A stretch of DNA of 64,000 bases from positions 682,001 to 746,000 of the forward strand of contig NZ_VLKF01000001.1 of the NCBI RefSeq assembly GCF_007994135.1, written 5' to 3'. Both the position numbers and the translations under genes were made by a program. Positions 62,916 through 64,000 of the stretch are shown one piece after another. Within the stretch, counting starts at the first letter, position 1; every line of letters starts with the position of its first letter. The DNA comes from Modestobacter roseus (lineage in GTDB: Bacteria; Actinomycetota; Actinomycetes; Mycobacteriales; Geodermatophilaceae). Below the pieces are notes generated by a model. It ran no database searches, was not told where the DNA came from, and saw only the letters and a list, made by a program, of their open reading frames with translations.

Positions 62916-64000
62916 TCAGAGCGGGATGTTGCCGTGCGCGCCCCGGCCGGCCGGGGTCTCCGCCAGCGCGGCCACCAGCCGGCGCTTTGTCTGGGCCGGC
63001 TCGACGACGTCGTCGACGACGCCGATCTCCCGGGCCCGGTTCACCCCGCCGGCGATCCGCTCGTGCTCCTCGGCGAGCTGCGCGTGCAGCGCCTCCCGCT
63101 CCCCGGGCGGGGCGGCGGCGAGCTTCTTGCGGTGCAGGATGCCGACCGCGGCCTTGGCGCCCATCACGGCGACCTCCGCGCCCGGCCACGCGAACACCGC
63201 GTTGGCGCCCAGCGAGCGGGCGTTCATGGCGATGTACGCGCCGCCGTAGGACTTGCGGGTCACCAGCGTCACCCGCGGCACCACGGCCTCGGCGAAGGCG
63301 TGCAGCAGCTTGGCGCCCCGGCGGACGACGCCGTCCCACTCCTGGCCCACGCCGGGCAGGTAGCCGGGCACGTCGACCAGCACCACCAGCGGCACCCCGA
63401 AGGCGTCGCACATCCGCACGAAGCGGGCGGCCTTCTCCGCCGAGGCGGAGTCCAGGCAGCCACCCAGCCGCAGCGGGTTGTTCGCGATCACCCCGACGGT
63501 GCGCCCGGCGAGCCGGCCCAGTGTGGTCACGATGTTCGGCGCGAACCGCGGGTGCAGCTCCAGGCCGGGACCGTCCAGCAACGCGGCGACCAGCGGCTTC
63601 ACGTCGTAGGCCCGGTTGCGCTGCTCGGGCAGCAGCGCCGCGAGGTCGACGGCCGGCTCGTCCTGGGCTGGGGCGAAGCTGCCCTGCGCGGCCAGCAGGT
63701 CGACCGCCGTCCGGGCGGTCTCCAGCGCCTCGGCCTCGGTGTCGGTGACCACGTGCACGACACCGGAGCGCCGGCCGTGGGTGTCCGGCCCGCCGAGCTG
63801 CTCCTGGTCGACGACCTCGCCGGTCACCGACCGGACGACGTCGGGACCGGTCACGAACACCCGCCCGGCCGGACCCATGATCACCAGGTCGGTGAGCGCC
63901 GGCCCGTAGGCGGCGCCGCCGGCGGCCGCCCCGAGGACGACGGAGATCTGCGGGACCCGCCCGGAGGCGCGCACCATCGCGGCGAACACCTCACCGACCG
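62916..64000 (-). CDS. acyl-CoA carboxylase beta subunit, C-terminal part (5' end outside window)
   Basis: 361 residues are inside the window; the start lies beyond the right edge. The carboxyltransferase fold is clear: ISVVLGAAAGGAAYGPALTD, VFVTGPDVVRSVTGEVVDQE, the CT-C half with IANNPLRLGGCLDSASAEKA, FVRMCDAFGVPLVVLVDVPG and RKSYGGAYIAMNARSLGANA. It resembles AccD6-type subunits that supply malonyl-CoA to FAS-II, in line with the DUF3145 neighbour. The rest of the fatty-acid operon is expected upstream, outside the window. Confidence 0.9.
   Translation of the reverse strand, partial: VGEVFAAMVRASGRVPQISVVLGAAAGGAAYGPALTDLVIMGPAGRVFVTGPDVVRSVTGEVVDQEQLGGPDTHGRRSGVVHVVTDTEAEALETARTAVDLLAAQGSFAPAQDEPAVDLAALLPEQRNRAYDVKPLVAALLDGPGLELHPRFAPNIVTTLGRLAGRTVGVIANNPLRLGGCLDSASAEKAARFVRMCDAFGVPLVVLVDVPGYLPGVGQEWDGVVRRGAKLLHAFAEAVVPRVTLVTRKSYGGAYIAMNARSLGANAVFAWPGAEVAVMGAKAAVGILHRKKLAAAPPGEREALHAQLAEEHERIAGGVNRAREIGVVDDVVEPAQTKRRLVAALAETPAGRGAHGNIPL

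Overview
The window is very GC-rich DNA (roughly 70 percent or more by eye) from an actinomycete. The block era - recO - uppS - zur - smtB - glyS keeps the gene order I know from mycobacteria (Rv2364c to Rv2357c). Actinomycete-typical features include DUF3145 beside a FAS-II-type accD, GAF-ANTAR proteins, an AbiEi/DUF559 protein, GTG starts and leaderless -10 promoters. The overall mix suggests Geodermatophilaceae or a relative; this is inference, because no 16S or ribosomal protein gene lies here.

Layout. 0-5 kb: end of a CorC-like protein, a cytidine-deaminase-like protein, era, recO, uppS and the zinc-sensor pair zur/smtB with a Zur-box-like site. 5-10.4 kb: a chemoreceptor and argG sit between smtB and glyS. 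10.4-11.75 kb: an HTH-nuclease-like gene bracketed by two direct copies of a palindromic element. 11.8-20.4 kb: dusB, a frameshifted ppdK, a dnaG operon and tRNA-Asn. 20.6-22.9 kb: two GAF-ANTAR regulators and a STAS protein without the usual serine. 23-30.6 kb: an ABC importer plus thiamine-diphosphate enzyme operon, divergent from a GlcD-type oxidase and a DUF3237 gene. 30.7-34.9 kb: small membrane or unknown proteins, an acyl-CoA dehydrogenase and a DinB protein. 35-40.3 kb: two tandem paralogous A-T-TE synthetases, the first with a frameshift. 40.4-47.6 kb: a repeat-rich transglycosylase, a potassium channel, small regulators and CstA. 47.6-58.4 kb: a catabolic cluster (MarR, aldehyde dehydrogenase, split transketolase, Zn-alcohol dehydrogenase, sugar ABC importer, SDR, TIM-barrel epimerase). 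58.4-64 kb: small unknowns, tRNA-Met, an arylsulfotransferase-like lipoprotein, a DUF368 lipid-phosphate transporter, DUF3145 and the start-less end of an acyl-CoA carboxylase beta subunit.

How the genes may work together. The 47.6-58.4 kb cluster looks like a complete uptake and breakdown route for an unphosphorylated sugar or polyol: no sugar kinase is present, and a two-gene transketolase is followed by oxidoreductases, an epimerase and an aldehyde dehydrogenase. Two matching palindromes lie between its divergent arms and one covers a TTGACA -35 box. The 23-30.6 kb divergon could import a 2-hydroxy or 2-oxo acid, oxidise it and decarboxylate it. The A-T-TE pair could make a small dimeric or cyclic product.

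Two genes (ppdK and the first synthetase) each lack one base inside a G-rich run, which could be sequencing error or real decay. A structured repeat of about 64 bp occurs twice in opposite orientation, each time between convergent genes, with a paired base change that preserves the stem.
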